Source of the DNA: CAZCGA01 sp964498075
GTDB lineage: Bacteria; Desulfobacterota; Binatia; HRBIN30
Length of the DNA stretch: 12,194 nucleotides
Direction: 5' to 3'
NCBI GenBank assembly: GCA_964498075.1
Contig: CAZCGA010000170.1
Location: 1-12,194 of the forward strand
The translations under genes were made by a program, and so were the position numbers. How positions within the stretch are numbered: position 1 is the first letter of the stretch; every line of letters starts with the position of its first letter. This document shows positions 1-7,915 of this stretch, in pieces. The notes below the pieces were generated by a model. The model made no database searches. It saw nothing but the letters and a program-made list of their open reading frames with translations, and was not told the origin of the DNA.

Positions 1-34
1 ATTTCCGTGATCTCAATGCTTCAAAACCACCCAC

Positions 35-487
35 TCACTTTGGAGAAGACCCAATGAATAAGAACTGCTTCCCGCCGCGCCGCTGAGCGATGGCGATCCG
101 GCGATATTGATCCGATGGCGACATATCATAGGTCGTGTCGAGGCGCTCTGCGGGAGCGCCGCTAACCACCACTGACGATCGTGCCGGGTGCTGAGTTCTC
201 AACAGTCGATTGAGTGCCGTCTCGTTCGTCTCTGAGGGCGCGAGAACTTGAATGTTGATGGTGGCACCACCGGGCGGAATCAGACCGCCGTGGAACAGCT
301 CACGGACGTTGATAAGATCTACGGGCTCGCCCGACGCGGGAACGATAGCACGCCAATCGTCAGGATACGTCAATTTGTATCCGATGGCTGAATTGACCAA
401 TTCGGCAGCCGCCGCTGGTTGAATCGAATTGCAAAGAAGGACCACCAAGGCGAAGACGAACGGTACAAAGCGCTTTCGAGAGGACAT
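35..487 (-). CDS. Small secreted PsbP/DUF1795-like protein
   Basis: The 150-residue product has a clear signal peptide: basic MSSRKR start, hydrophobic core, and AAA-A motif with likely cleavage near residue 28, so it should be exported. The mature part opens with a GYKLTYPDDWR segment, typical of PsbP/DUF1795-like lipocalin-type domains of unknown function. The ATG at 487 is supported by a GGAGG about 9 nt upstream. The protein ends right after the strand FLFIGSSPK, where relatives usually continue with one more helix. Reading past the TGA in the same frame gives VGGFEALRSRK, which resembles that missing helix, so the stop may be a nonsense mutation or sequence error. Assignment to the fold is by sequence feel only; substrate and role are unknown. 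Confidence 0.7.
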   Translation of the reverse strand: MSSRKRFVPFVFALVVLLCNSIQPAAAAELVNSAIGYKLTYPDDWRAIVPASGEPVDLINVRELFHGGLIPPGGATINIQVLAPSETNETALNRLLRTQHPARSSVVVSGAPAERLDTTYDMSPSDQYRRIAIAQRRGGKQFLFIGSSPK

Positions 488-611
488 TTCGTTTGGCCTC
501 CACCGCGACGGGTAGCCAGACCAGTCACCTCCATATGTGCTGCCACATGATGCGTGTTCTTGTCAAAGGAATCATGATCCCGTCCTCGACATGACGACAG
601 TCGCATGGTGG

Positions 612-630
612 CTGGACTGCTCGGGTCCAG
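612..630. terminator. Weak stem-loop after the DUF445 gene
   Basis: Perfect 6-bp inverted repeat CTGGAC/GTCCAG with a 7-nt loop, lying 29 nt beyond the DUF445 stop (minus strand). There is no T-tract, so a terminator role is only a guess. The remainder of 488-658 shows no gene; on the minus strand it contains a TTGACA-like hexamer without a convincing -10 partner. Confidence 0.25.
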
Positions 631-658
631 GGTAGTCCGAGTCATTTCCGTAGTTACG

Positions 659-1990
659 TCAGCCGGCGAGTCGATGGGCGAGCGCCAGCAGCACGCCGAT
701 CGCACCGCCCACCATGGCCCCGTTGAGCCGAATGAACTGCAGGTCGGCACCGACCCGGTCCTCGATCTGCGCCACCAGCGCGCTGGTGTCGAGCGCTTCG
801 AGATTCTCGCGTACCGTGAGCCCGATCTGGTGGTGATGCCGCTGCAGCAGATCGGTCGCCGTGGTGCGCACCCAGTGGTCGAAGGCGGCACGCCGGGCAG
901 GATCTTCGAGCAGCTCGACAATGCCGGCGCGCAGCTCGCGGTCGACCAACCCGGACAGGTAGCCGCCCGGCGCGTCGAGATCCTGCTCGAGCTGGCGGCG
1001 CAGGCGGTCCAGGAGGTTGCGCACCAACGGCGCGGCCTCGAGGCTCTCGACTATTGCGCGACGCAATTGCTCCACGTGTTGCAAGGTCTCCGGATCGGCG
1101 CCGGCCAGACGCTCCGCATAGCGCTGCACCGCCCCAAACACCCACCGGCGCAGCGCATGCTGCGGGTCCTCAGCGGCCGTGAGCAGCTCCGTCGAGGCGG
1201 CGTCACAAGCCGCCTCGACGATGCTGCGCTGGACAAACTTGCGCCGCAGGAACAACGGCACGAGCCGTTTGCCCTCCTGGCGCAGCTGCCGAGCAGTGTG
1301 ATCGAGCCAGAGGTACAAGCTCTCCGCGGTGGTCGGCTGACGCACCAGGTTGGCGAGTGACAGCGCGACGCTTTTGAAGGTCGCGGCGGCGCTGTCGCTG
1401 GAACCGACGCGTGCGAGCCAATCTCCGACCGAGGCGTCGATCGGCAGCTCGCGCAACTGGCGCTGCATGGTGCGGTCGAGGAACTGGACGACCTCATCTT
1501 CGGTCAGCATGCGGGCCAGCCCCCGCAGCAGGTCGCGCACCGGCGCGCCGAGGCGTTCCACATGTACCGGGTCGCGCAGCCAATCGACGATCAGCTCGCT
1601 CGGTGCCAGGCGCTGCAGCCGCGCACCGATGACCTCCGGCGAGAGCCATTCGTCTTGCACCATCGAGGCGATCCCCTCGACGATCTTGGCGCGACGCGCC
1701 GGGATGATCGCGGTGTGTGGAATCGGCAAGCCCAACGGGTGGCGGAACAGGGCCGTGACCGCGAACCAGTCCGCCAGGGCACCCACCGTGGCGGCTTCGA
1801 AGCCCGCGGCCGCCAGCTGCAGCCACACGGCGTCGGGCCAGACGTTGTTGGCCAGCGCGATCCGGCAGCTCGCTGCCCCCGCCACCGCCGCCAGCAGCGA
1901 CAGGCTACCGACGTAGCTGCGACGCGGCCGCACAGCGAGGCGCCGCGCCTGCGGCTGCTCCTCGATGCGCGAGTTCGCTGCGGTGGTCAC
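659..1990 (-). CDS. DUF445 family membrane protein
   Basis: The 443-residue product belongs to the DUF445 (YjiN-like) family, membrane proteins of unknown function. The diagnostic block lies at residues about 70-97: GALADWFAVTALFRHPLG followed by LPIPHTAIIP. An N-terminal hydrophobic segment (about 28-48) and a hydrophobic C-terminal segment (NGAMVGGAIGVLLALAH) flank a long, Arg/Glu/Leu-rich, mostly helical middle, as is usual in this family. The length is normal. The start is a GTG at 1990, only 10 nt after the stop of the upstream host-attachment-like gene. Since the local SD is weak, translation is probably coupled to that gene. Family assignment is firm; the molecular function is not known. 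Confidence 0.88.
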   Translation of the reverse strand: MTTAANSRIEEQPQARRLAVRPRRSYVGSLSLLAAVAGAASCRIALANNVWPDAVWLQLAAAGFEAATVGALADWFAVTALFRHPLGLPIPHTAIIPARRAKIVEGIASMVQDEWLSPEVIGARLQRLAPSELIVDWLRDPVHVERLGAPVRDLLRGLARMLTEDEVVQFLDRTMQRQLRELPIDASVGDWLARVGSSDSAAATFKSVALSLANLVRQPTTAESLYLWLDHTARQLRQEGKRLVPLFLRRKFVQRSIVEAACDAASTELLTAAEDPQHALRRWVFGAVQRYAERLAGADPETLQHVEQLRRAIVESLEAAPLVRNLLDRLRRQLEQDLDAPGGYLSGLVDRELRAGIVELLEDPARRAAFDHWVRTTATDLLQRHHHQIGLTVRENLEALDTSALVAQIEDRVGADLQFIRLNGAMVGGAIGVLLALAHRLAG

Positions 1991-2000
1991 ACGGCTCGGG

Positions 2001-2441
2001 TCAGACGATGTCCGCGAGGCGCGCCGGCAGTTCGTGTTCCTTGAGCTGGGTGAAGTCCTTGCCGATCGTGGTCGTGATGAGCTTGCCGACTTGCACGCTG
2101 ACCCCTTTGCGCAACAAGCCCAGGAAGTGGGGGGGCGCTACGAGCACCAGGCGGGCGTAGGCGTTGCGGCCGTGGCCGTCCTCGAGAACCGTCGCCAGCT
2201 GGTCGGCGAAATGCTCGGCTTCGACCTCCTTGGGCTCGGTCGTGGGAGCCATACCGGGGCGGCTTCGTACTCCCTTGCTCTGCGGGATCCGCCCCGGCGT
2301 GTCGGACACGAGGTCCAGCCCCTTGAGACGGCTTTCAGGATGGTTGAGCTCTTGCACCAGGGTCCAGGGGCGTCCCTTGCCGGTAATAGCGAACAAGCGG
2401 GCGCGACTGGCGTCGCTGATCAGGATCCACGTTTTTGGCAT
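2001..2441 (-). CDS. Host-attachment-like protein (Host_attach/baeRF-type)
   Basis: The 146-residue protein starts MPKTWILISDASRARLF, the hallmark N-terminus of the family annotated as 'protein required for attachment to host cells' (Host_attach, PF10116). That name comes from a Rhizobium phenotype; the fold is related to eRF1-like (baeRF) domains and the biochemical role is unclear. Other family features are the LVQELNHPESR segment, the conserved middle with HFADQLATVL, and the LVLVAPPHFLGLLR strand-turn. No signal peptide is seen, so it is likely cytoplasmic. I chose the ATG at 2441, not earlier in-frame starts, because family similarity begins exactly there and a GGAG lies about 15 nt upstream. 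The longer frame up to 2759 is low-complexity Arg/Ser-rich shadow sequence. It forms a probable operon with the DUF445 gene downstream. Confidence 0.85.
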   Translation of the reverse strand: MPKTWILISDASRARLFAITGKGRPWTLVQELNHPESRLKGLDLVSDTPGRIPQSKGVRSRPGMAPTTEPKEVEAEHFADQLATVLEDGHGRNAYARLVLVAPPHFLGLLRKGVSVQVGKLITTTIGKDFTQLKEHELPARLADIV

Positions 2442-2550
2442 AGCAGACTCGTCGGGCTCCTTTGGTTGGCGATCGATCGGATGCGGCAGGATAGCCGCCA
2501 CCGAGTCTGAGGTCAAAGAACCGGGCGCCGAAGAGATGGCGCCGGTCGTC

Positions 2551-2781
2551 TCACGGAAGCGCCAGGGCTTGCACGCCTCCGATCGGGCCGAAGACGCCGT
2601 ATCCCACGTACACAGTGCCGTCGACGATCGAGGCTCCGGAAGACACCGCCGCCGGCATCGGCAACGCCTTGAGCCGCGCGCCGCTGGCCGCATCGTACAC
2701 GTAGTAGCCGGTGTGTCGTTTTCCGTCGTCCAGAGGGCGCGATCGGACCACTCGATCACCGCTGTGCCCGGTCACGCACAT
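2551..2781 (-). pseudogene. 3' remnant of a PQQ-type beta-propeller gene
   Basis: The minus-strand frame ending at 2551 encodes about 50 residues typical of the C-terminus of PQQ-binding-like beta-propeller proteins (polyvinyl-alcohol-dehydrogenase type): YYVYDAASGARLKALP, then SSGASIVDGTVYVGYG and a GGVQALALP end. The first 20-25 residues of the frame do not look like a propeller blade. There is also no space for the missing several hundred residues, because the divergent 793-residue gene starts at 2860. I see no signal peptide or SD for an independent small protein. It is best read as the decayed tail of a gene whose 5' part was lost by rearrangement. A short expressed protein is possible but less likely. 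Confidence 0.55.
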
Positions 2782-2843
2782 GCGGCAGCGCTTTGATCTT
2801 CTTCGCGGTTTACTTCAGTGGGTGCTCTGCCGTATTAGTGGAA

Positions 2844-2850
2844 GGGGAGG
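2844..2850 (+). promoter_or_regulatory. Shine-Dalgarno of the 793-aa gene
   Basis: GGGGAGG placed 9 nt before the ATG at 2860. It selects this ATG over the alternative Met at codon 3. Confidence 0.6.
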
Positions 2851-2859
2851 TTTCACCGA

Positions 2860-5241
2860 ATGTCGATGCGTCGTGGTGTGTGGCAACTGTTGCCTCTATT
2901 GTGCGTGGTCTTCGCCCCGGGTGCGGTACATGCGCACAACCAAAAGCTGCCGCTCGACGGGACGAAGCTCTCCGTTTACACCAACGGCGCCGCGAAGAGA
3001 CGGATGTTCAGCTTCCGGTCGGTGAACCAACCGATCATCGTGATCGACCACAACCCGATCACCGAGGGCTCAGCGTTGGTGGTCGCCGGTAGTGACGGCA
3101 AGACGGGGTTGATTCAACTCGATCCGACGCACTGGCGCGGACTCGGAAGGCCGGCAGGGAGCAAGCCGGGGTATATGTACTTCGACAAGACTCGCTCGCG
3201 CGGCGGCGTGAGGAGTATCACCTACAAGCCTGGGACCACCAACGGTGGCACCCTAACGATCAGCGGGGGCGGGCCCAACTGGCCCTGGTCGCCGGCTGGG
3301 GCGCAAAGTTCGGTGTGGGTGCACTTCCTGGTCGGCGACGAGTGGTATTGCGCCCAGTTCGGTGGCACCTTCACCCGGAACAAGGCGGGCTTCGTCAGAG
3401 CGAAGAAGGCTAACGCCCCGGCGTCGTGCCCATTGACGGTGTGTGGCAACGGCATCCAAGAGTCCGGGGAAGAATGCGATGACGGCAACCTCAACAACAC
3501 CGATGGCTGCACTACTAGCTGCACCGTGGGGACCTGCAGCGGCCAGGTCTTCGACAGCACGTGGCAGGCGCTCCAGAAGGTGATTCTCAGCGATGGCGGC
3601 TGCACCAATTCCATCTGCCACGGCAGCACGCCACCCGTGCAGCCCGCCGGCGGCCTCGATCTGCGCCCGGCTAACGCCCACGCGAACCTCGTCAACGTGG
3701 CGTCGACCGCGAGCGGGCTGCATCGCGTCGAACCGGGGGATCAGGACCTGAGCTTTCTGTACCTCAAGCTGGCCGCGGCGACACTTCCCGGCCAGTATCC
3801 GCCGTCGTCCATTCCCGGCTCACCGATGCCCGCCGGCGGTAATCCGCCCATTAGCACCGATGCCCTGGCCGCATTGCGGTTGTGGATCCGCGCCGGGGCG
3901 CCGGTCGGTGGCGTCGTCGAAGGGACGGCGCCGTTGCTCAGCAGTTGCCTGCCACCTGCGTCACCGCAGAAGATTCCGCCGCTGTCTCCGCCGGCAGCGG
4001 GAACTGGCGTGCAGCTATACGCGCCACCGTGGAACTTGCTCCCGCAGAGCGAAAACGAGGTGTGCTTTTCCACCTACTACGACTTCAGCCTGAACCCAGC
4101 GCTCGTACCGCTGAGCGCGCAGACACCGTGCCCCGCCGCGCTCGGCGGTTCCAGCCAGACGTGCCTCCGCTATCACGAGACCGAGCTGGCACAGGACCCG
4201 CAATCCCATCACAGCATCATTCACATCTACCGCGGAGCCTATGACACCACTGATCCTGGATGGGGCCAATGGACCTGCAAGGGCGGAGTGAACGACGGGC
4301 TTTCTTGTGATCCCAAGCAGCTCGGCGTTCCGGTGTCCGCGGGCGGCGCCGAGTGCGGCCCGCGCAGCGGCTGCACCGGGGAAGCGAAGCGCACCGCCGG
4401 ATGCGTGTTCTACGGACCGCCCGACTATGGCTTCTTCAACAACGTTTCGCCGACATTCGGCGGCTCGCAGGAGCCGCTGACGGACCAGACCTACGCCCCA
4501 GGGGTGTACAGCGTGCTGCCGATGAAGGGCATCGTGGTGTGGAACTCGCACGCGTTCAACCTCACCAACACCCCCACCACGATGGAGCAGTACTATAACT
4601 TTACCTTTGCCCAGCCGGCCGACCAGAGCTACCCGCTGCAGGGCGCCTTCGACGACACCGAGATCTTCGTCGAGAACGTGCCGGCGTTCGAAACCCGCGA
4701 ATACTGTCGGACGTTCACCTTCCCGCCGAACTCGCACGCCTTCGAGTTCAGCTCGCACCGGCACAAACGCGGCGTATTGTTCCGCATCTGGGCGCCCCCC
4801 AATGCAACCGAGAACACGACGTGTACGGGGGCAGGCGGTTGCTTACCGAACCCCGATCCACCCTTCTATCAGAGCACCGAGTACAACGACCCGGTTCGGC
4901 TCGCATTCTCCCCGCCCATCGACTTGCGTGGTTTGGATGCAGCGCACCGCAGCTACAAGTTCTGCACGCTCTACGACAACGGCGCGGCGGATCATAGCAC
5001 GGTGAAACGTCGCTCGACCTCACCGGTGCCGCCGGTACCGTTGGGTGGCCCCTGCCTGGTCTCGCAGACCCGCTGTATCGACGGGCCGCACCACAACGAG
5101 CTGTGCAACGGTAGCAACGTGGCCTGCGACTCGTCCCTGGGCGCCGGCGATGGCGACTGCGACGCCTGTCCGCTGCACGGCGGCGTGACCACAGAGGACG
5201 AGATGTGGATCTTCCTGGGATCGTACTACATCGCGCCGTGA
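2860..5241 (+). CDS. Secreted cytochrome-c / PHM-like copper monooxygenase fusion
   Basis: A 793-residue exported protein with several modules. Residues 1-25 are a signal peptide ending VHAH. Residues about 26-190 form a beta-rich domain I do not recognise. Residues about 195-226 are a Myxococcus-type cysteine-rich repeat (DUF4215: CGNGIQESGEECDDGN). Residues about 230-348 resemble the planctomycete-style cytochrome c module, with haem motif C248-x4-C253-H254, GLDLR, PGD, and candidate distal ligand M323 in GSPMP. Residues about 385-793 match copper type II ascorbate-dependent monooxygenases (PHM/DBM): H450-H451 and H564 would bind CuH; H633-x-H635 and M782 (in TTEDEMWIFLGSYY) would bind CuM. 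All six ligands are present. The extra Cys-rich insertions at about 470-515 and 730-772 probably form disulfides. The natural substrate is unknown; hydroxylation using electrons from the haem module is an inference. The family call for the copper domain rests on motif order and spacing. Confidence 0.82.
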   Translation: MSMRRGVWQLLPLLCVVFAPGAVHAHNQKLPLDGTKLSVYTNGAAKRRMFSFRSVNQPIIVIDHNPITEGSALVVAGSDGKTGLIQLDPTHWRGLGRPAGSKPGYMYFDKTRSRGGVRSITYKPGTTNGGTLTISGGGPNWPWSPAGAQSSVWVHFLVGDEWYCAQFGGTFTRNKAGFVRAKKANAPASCPLTVCGNGIQESGEECDDGNLNNTDGCTTSCTVGTCSGQVFDSTWQALQKVILSDGGCTNSICHGSTPPVQPAGGLDLRPANAHANLVNVASTASGLHRVEPGDQDLSFLYLKLAAATLPGQYPPSSIPGSPMPAGGNPPISTDALAALRLWIRAGAPVGGVVEGTAPLLSSCLPPASPQKIPPLSPPAAGTGVQLYAPPWNLLPQSENEVCFSTYYDFSLNPALVPLSAQTPCPAALGGSSQTCLRYHETELAQDPQSHHSIIHIYRGAYDTTDPGWGQWTCKGGVNDGLSCDPKQLGVPVSAGGAECGPRSGCTGEAKRTAGCVFYGPPDYGFFNNVSPTFGGSQEPLTDQTYAPGVYSVLPMKGIVVWNSHAFNLTNTPTTMEQYYNFTFAQPADQSYPLQGAFDDTEIFVENVPAFETREYCRTFTFPPNSHAFEFSSHRHKRGVLFRIWAPPNATENTTCTGAGGCLPNPDPPFYQSTEYNDPVRLAFSPPIDLRGLDAAHRSYKFCTLYDNGAADHSTVKRRSTSPVPPVPLGGPCLVSQTRCIDGPHHNELCNGSNVACDSSLGAGDGDCDACPLHGGVTTEDEMWIFLGSYYIAP

Positions 5242-5256
5242 ACTGTTGCTCCGACT

Positions 5257-5285
5257 GTCGGGGCGACCAACCGGGTCGCTCCGAC
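5257..5285. terminator. Convergent-gene hairpin terminator
   Basis: A 12-bp stem, GTCGGGGCGACC pairing with GGTCGCTCCGAC (one G-U pair on the plus-strand RNA), closes a 5-nt loop. It sits between the stops of the 793-residue gene and the penicillin-acylase gene, which converge here with 57 nt between them. No U-run follows, so it may act as a bidirectional or 3'-end-stabilising structure and not a classical intrinsic terminator. Confidence 0.6.
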
Positions 5286-5298
5286 CATGCCCGTCGAC

Positions 5299-7734
5299 CT
5301 ACACACCAGGCTGCAACACCAGCGTGGCCGCTGCCGCGTCCGCGATCGCCGCGCGCGTGAACAGCATCGGGTGGTATTCGCCGCGCGCCCAGAGCGGCGC
5401 ATAGTCCGCAAAGTGCGGGCTCTCCGCTTGGCCGCTTTGCCCGATGGTATGAATCGAGAGCGAGGCGTCAGGGTTGCCGAGATCGACCACCTGGCGGTAC
5501 GACGCGACCGCGACCTGCCGGTAGGAGAAGCGGAAGTTTTGGCCGGTGTTGTTCGGCGTGAAGCCGTCACCGGGCATCTCGAACGGGCCGACGTTCAGGA
5601 GACGTTTCAGCTCCGGCGTGCGCGCCGCGCCGTGGACGAAGTAGATGGTATGCAGGCGGCCCCAGCGCCAGGCTTGCGGATCGTCACCCAGCCGCTGGCG
5701 TAACTCGGCGACCGCCTCCCGTACACAGCGGCGCAACACGGCGTCGCGCATCTGCGCCGGATCGGCAGTGGCGTCGCCGCTCGCGGGGGCAAGCCAGAAC
5801 GCATCGGGTTGTTCCAGGAGGCGCAGCGCCGCCAGGAGGACACTGCTCGTCTGATCGATGTAGTGCGGAAACAGGTCCTCGCCGAGACGTGGCCGAAACG
5901 CGTTCGCGAACCAGCGGTGCAGAATCACCTCGTACAACGCCGCCGCGGCGCTGCCGGCATCGAGCACGCCGTCCCAGCGACGCAGCAACTCCGCGGCGAG
6001 CACGGCGTCACCGTGCCGATCCTGGCTGATCGCCGCAAGCACATACGGGACGATCATCTGCGCCGGCAGCGACGCGACGTCGCTCTGCAGCGCAGCCATG
6101 TCGGCGACGCTCCAGCGGCGCTGCGCGTGCAAGCGGCTCTTGATGCGCGCGGCGCGGAAGCCGGCGTCCCACTCGTGCGAGACGGGATGCGGTGCGCTGG
6201 CGCTCGTCGTCCGCTGGTTGGCGGTGGCGAGAAAGTGCTCGGCGGAGTTGAACGTCTGCGGGCAATGCTCGAACGGCGCACAGCCGTCCCACTCATAGTC
6301 ATCGACCCAGCCGGGCACCGGCACCAGCCCGACGCCGCGGCGGCGCCGCGGGTAGAAGCCCGCCGCGATGTGCCCGACATTGCCGTCAACGTCGGCATAC
6401 AGGAAGTTCATCGGCGGCGCCGACCAGGTGCGCACCGCGGCATTGAACTCACTCCAGTCCCGTGCCCGGTTCACGTCGAGCATCTGCGTGAAGACCGAGC
6501 CGGGCTCGTACGCGGTCCAGCGCAGCGCCAAACCCCAACGGCCGTCCGGTGACGTATGCAGGATCGGGCCGTGCCGCGTGATGCGGATCGTCTGACGCTG
6601 TGGCTGCGACTCGCCCCGAACCGGGAATTCCTCTTCGATCGCGGTGACCGGTGCCCACCCGGTCGGCGTGCGGTAACGCAGCGGGTCGGTGGGATCGAAC
6701 TCCTCGACGTAGATGTCCTGGATGTCCGCCGAGGCGTTGGTGAGGCCCCAGGCGATGCGTCGGTTGTGGCCGATGACAATGCCGGGCTGTCCCGGCGTCG
6801 AGCAACCGATCACGTCGAAGTCGCCGCGATCGCTGCGGCCCGGTCCAACGAGATGCATTTCGTACCAATGCGACGGATGGGCGATGCCGAGATGCGGATC
6901 GGACGCGAGCAGCGGCTTGCCGCCGACGGACTTGTAGCCGTCCACAGCCCAGTTGTTCGAACCCACGACGCTGTCACCGGCGACCTCCCGACTGCCCGAC
7001 CAAGTTGCACCCGGAGCCAGGTCGAGTTTGCGGCCGCGCAGCTCGTCGTCGCTGGGGTAGCCGAGCGAATCGAGATGGTCGGCAACCGCGCTACCGTCCA
7101 GCCAGCCGTAGTCCAGCCCGTCGGGTACATCGATCGGAACGTCGGGGTCGGTGGGCATAAGCTGCCGGGCGCGCTCGGCACCGAGGCGCGCGATGAGCCG
7201 GGCGCGCAGGATCTTGCGCGGCCAGATACCGCCTTGATTGTAGGCGACGGCGCGCGTCAGCACGTCGAGATCGGTCCACGGCGCCGGCTCGAAGCCCACC
7301 AGTTGGAACTCGATCGGCAAGCGGTCCAGGTTGTCGGCGATGAAGGCATTCACGCCGGCAGCGTACGCGGAGATGATGGCGCGCGCCTCGTCGTCGTAGT
7401 GCTGGTATTCGTCCGCCAATCCCCGTTGAAAGCCGAGGGTGCGGGAAAAGAGGTCGCGGCGCAGCGCGCCGGCGCCCAAGACCTCGGCGAGCCGTCCCGC
7501 CGAGATGCGCCGCCGCAGCTCCATCTGCCACAGGCGGTCCTGCGCGTGCACGAAGGCTTGTGCAAAGAAGAGATCGCGGGTGGTCTGCGCGTAGATGTGC
7601 GGCACCCCCCAGCGGTCGCGGATGACCGTCACCGGCCGCTCGAGGCCGCGCAGCCGGATCTCACCGGCCACCTGTGGCAACACGCGGCGCGCCTCGCCGC
7701 GCAACGCTTCCAGGTCGGACACATCAACTCGCAC
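5299..7734 (-). CDS. Penicillin acylase family N-terminal-nucleophile hydrolase
   Basis: An 811-residue precursor of the penicillin G acylase / cephalosporin acylase / AHL acylase family (peptidase S45). The alpha part carries the opening block VTVIRDRWGVPHIYA (about 35-49) and FVHAQDRLWQMELRRR (about 61-76). Self-cleavage is expected between G258 and S259, making S259 (in GSNNWAVDG) the N-terminal nucleophile of the beta chain. H281 lies at beta position 23, where AHL and cephalosporin acylases have His and penicillin G acylases have Gln. N506 in TANQR is the likely oxyanion-hole Asn. The start is a GTG at 7734 with GGAGG 6 nt upstream. No signal peptide is visible, unlike most periplasmic relatives, so it may act in the cytoplasm. 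It hydrolyses an amide of unknown identity; a linear acyl amide is more likely than an antibiotic. It converges with the copper-protein gene and diverges from the kinase gene. Confidence 0.9.
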   Translation of the reverse strand: MRVDVSDLEALRGEARRVLPQVAGEIRLRGLERPVTVIRDRWGVPHIYAQTTRDLFFAQAFVHAQDRLWQMELRRRISAGRLAEVLGAGALRRDLFSRTLGFQRGLADEYQHYDDEARAIISAYAAGVNAFIADNLDRLPIEFQLVGFEPAPWTDLDVLTRAVAYNQGGIWPRKILRARLIARLGAERARQLMPTDPDVPIDVPDGLDYGWLDGSAVADHLDSLGYPSDDELRGRKLDLAPGATWSGSREVAGDSVVGSNNWAVDGYKSVGGKPLLASDPHLGIAHPSHWYEMHLVGPGRSDRGDFDVIGCSTPGQPGIVIGHNRRIAWGLTNASADIQDIYVEEFDPTDPLRYRTPTGWAPVTAIEEEFPVRGESQPQRQTIRITRHGPILHTSPDGRWGLALRWTAYEPGSVFTQMLDVNRARDWSEFNAAVRTWSAPPMNFLYADVDGNVGHIAAGFYPRRRRGVGLVPVPGWVDDYEWDGCAPFEHCPQTFNSAEHFLATANQRTTSASAPHPVSHEWDAGFRAARIKSRLHAQRRWSVADMAALQSDVASLPAQMIVPYVLAAISQDRHGDAVLAAELLRRWDGVLDAGSAAAALYEVILHRWFANAFRPRLGEDLFPHYIDQTSSVLLAALRLLEQPDAFWLAPASGDATADPAQMRDAVLRRCVREAVAELRQRLGDDPQAWRWGRLHTIYFVHGAARTPELKRLLNVGPFEMPGDGFTPNNTGQNFRFSYRQVAVASYRQVVDLGNPDASLSIHTIGQSGQAESPHFADYAPLWARGEYHPMLFTRAAIADAAAATLVLQPGV

Positions 7735-7739
7735 GGCAC

Positions 7740-7746
7740 ACCTCCT
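7740..7746 (-). promoter_or_regulatory. Shine-Dalgarno deciding the GTG start of the acylase
   Basis: GAGGAGG on the minus strand, about 5-6 nt before the GTG at 7734. No in-frame ATG lies upstream, so this motif fixes the start and with it the absence of a signal peptide. Confidence 0.55.
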
Positions 7747-7915
7747 CGCCCAACATAGCTCGGCGTCTTTCCGCTTCGCAGTCAGGCATCCTCTCTAACG
7801 TACGGTCATGTACCGCGGCGCGCCGCCACAGTCCACAGCTCGCGGTCGCATTGAACAACCAGGGTTCACAGTCACGGTGCGCCGTGCTATGGCGCGCCAC
7901 GGGGGAGCGATTGTG

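Noticed and set aside
35..37. Second selenocysteine codon in the PsbP-like gene
   Set aside because: The family has no Cys at this site, no nearby redox partner, and no SECIS-like loop is visible downstream within the window.
605..1360. Plus-strand frame of 251 residues
   Set aside because: Antisense shadow of the DUF445 gene in high-GC sequence.
2442..2759. N-terminal extension of the host-attachment-like protein
   Set aside because: The extension is Arg/Ser-rich, lacks family similarity and overlaps the PQQ remnant in another frame; MPKTW at 2441 is the family N-terminus.
6556..7758. Plus-strand frame of 400 residues
   Set aside because: Antisense to the penicillin-acylase gene, which carries clear catalytic motifs; no recognisable domain or SD.
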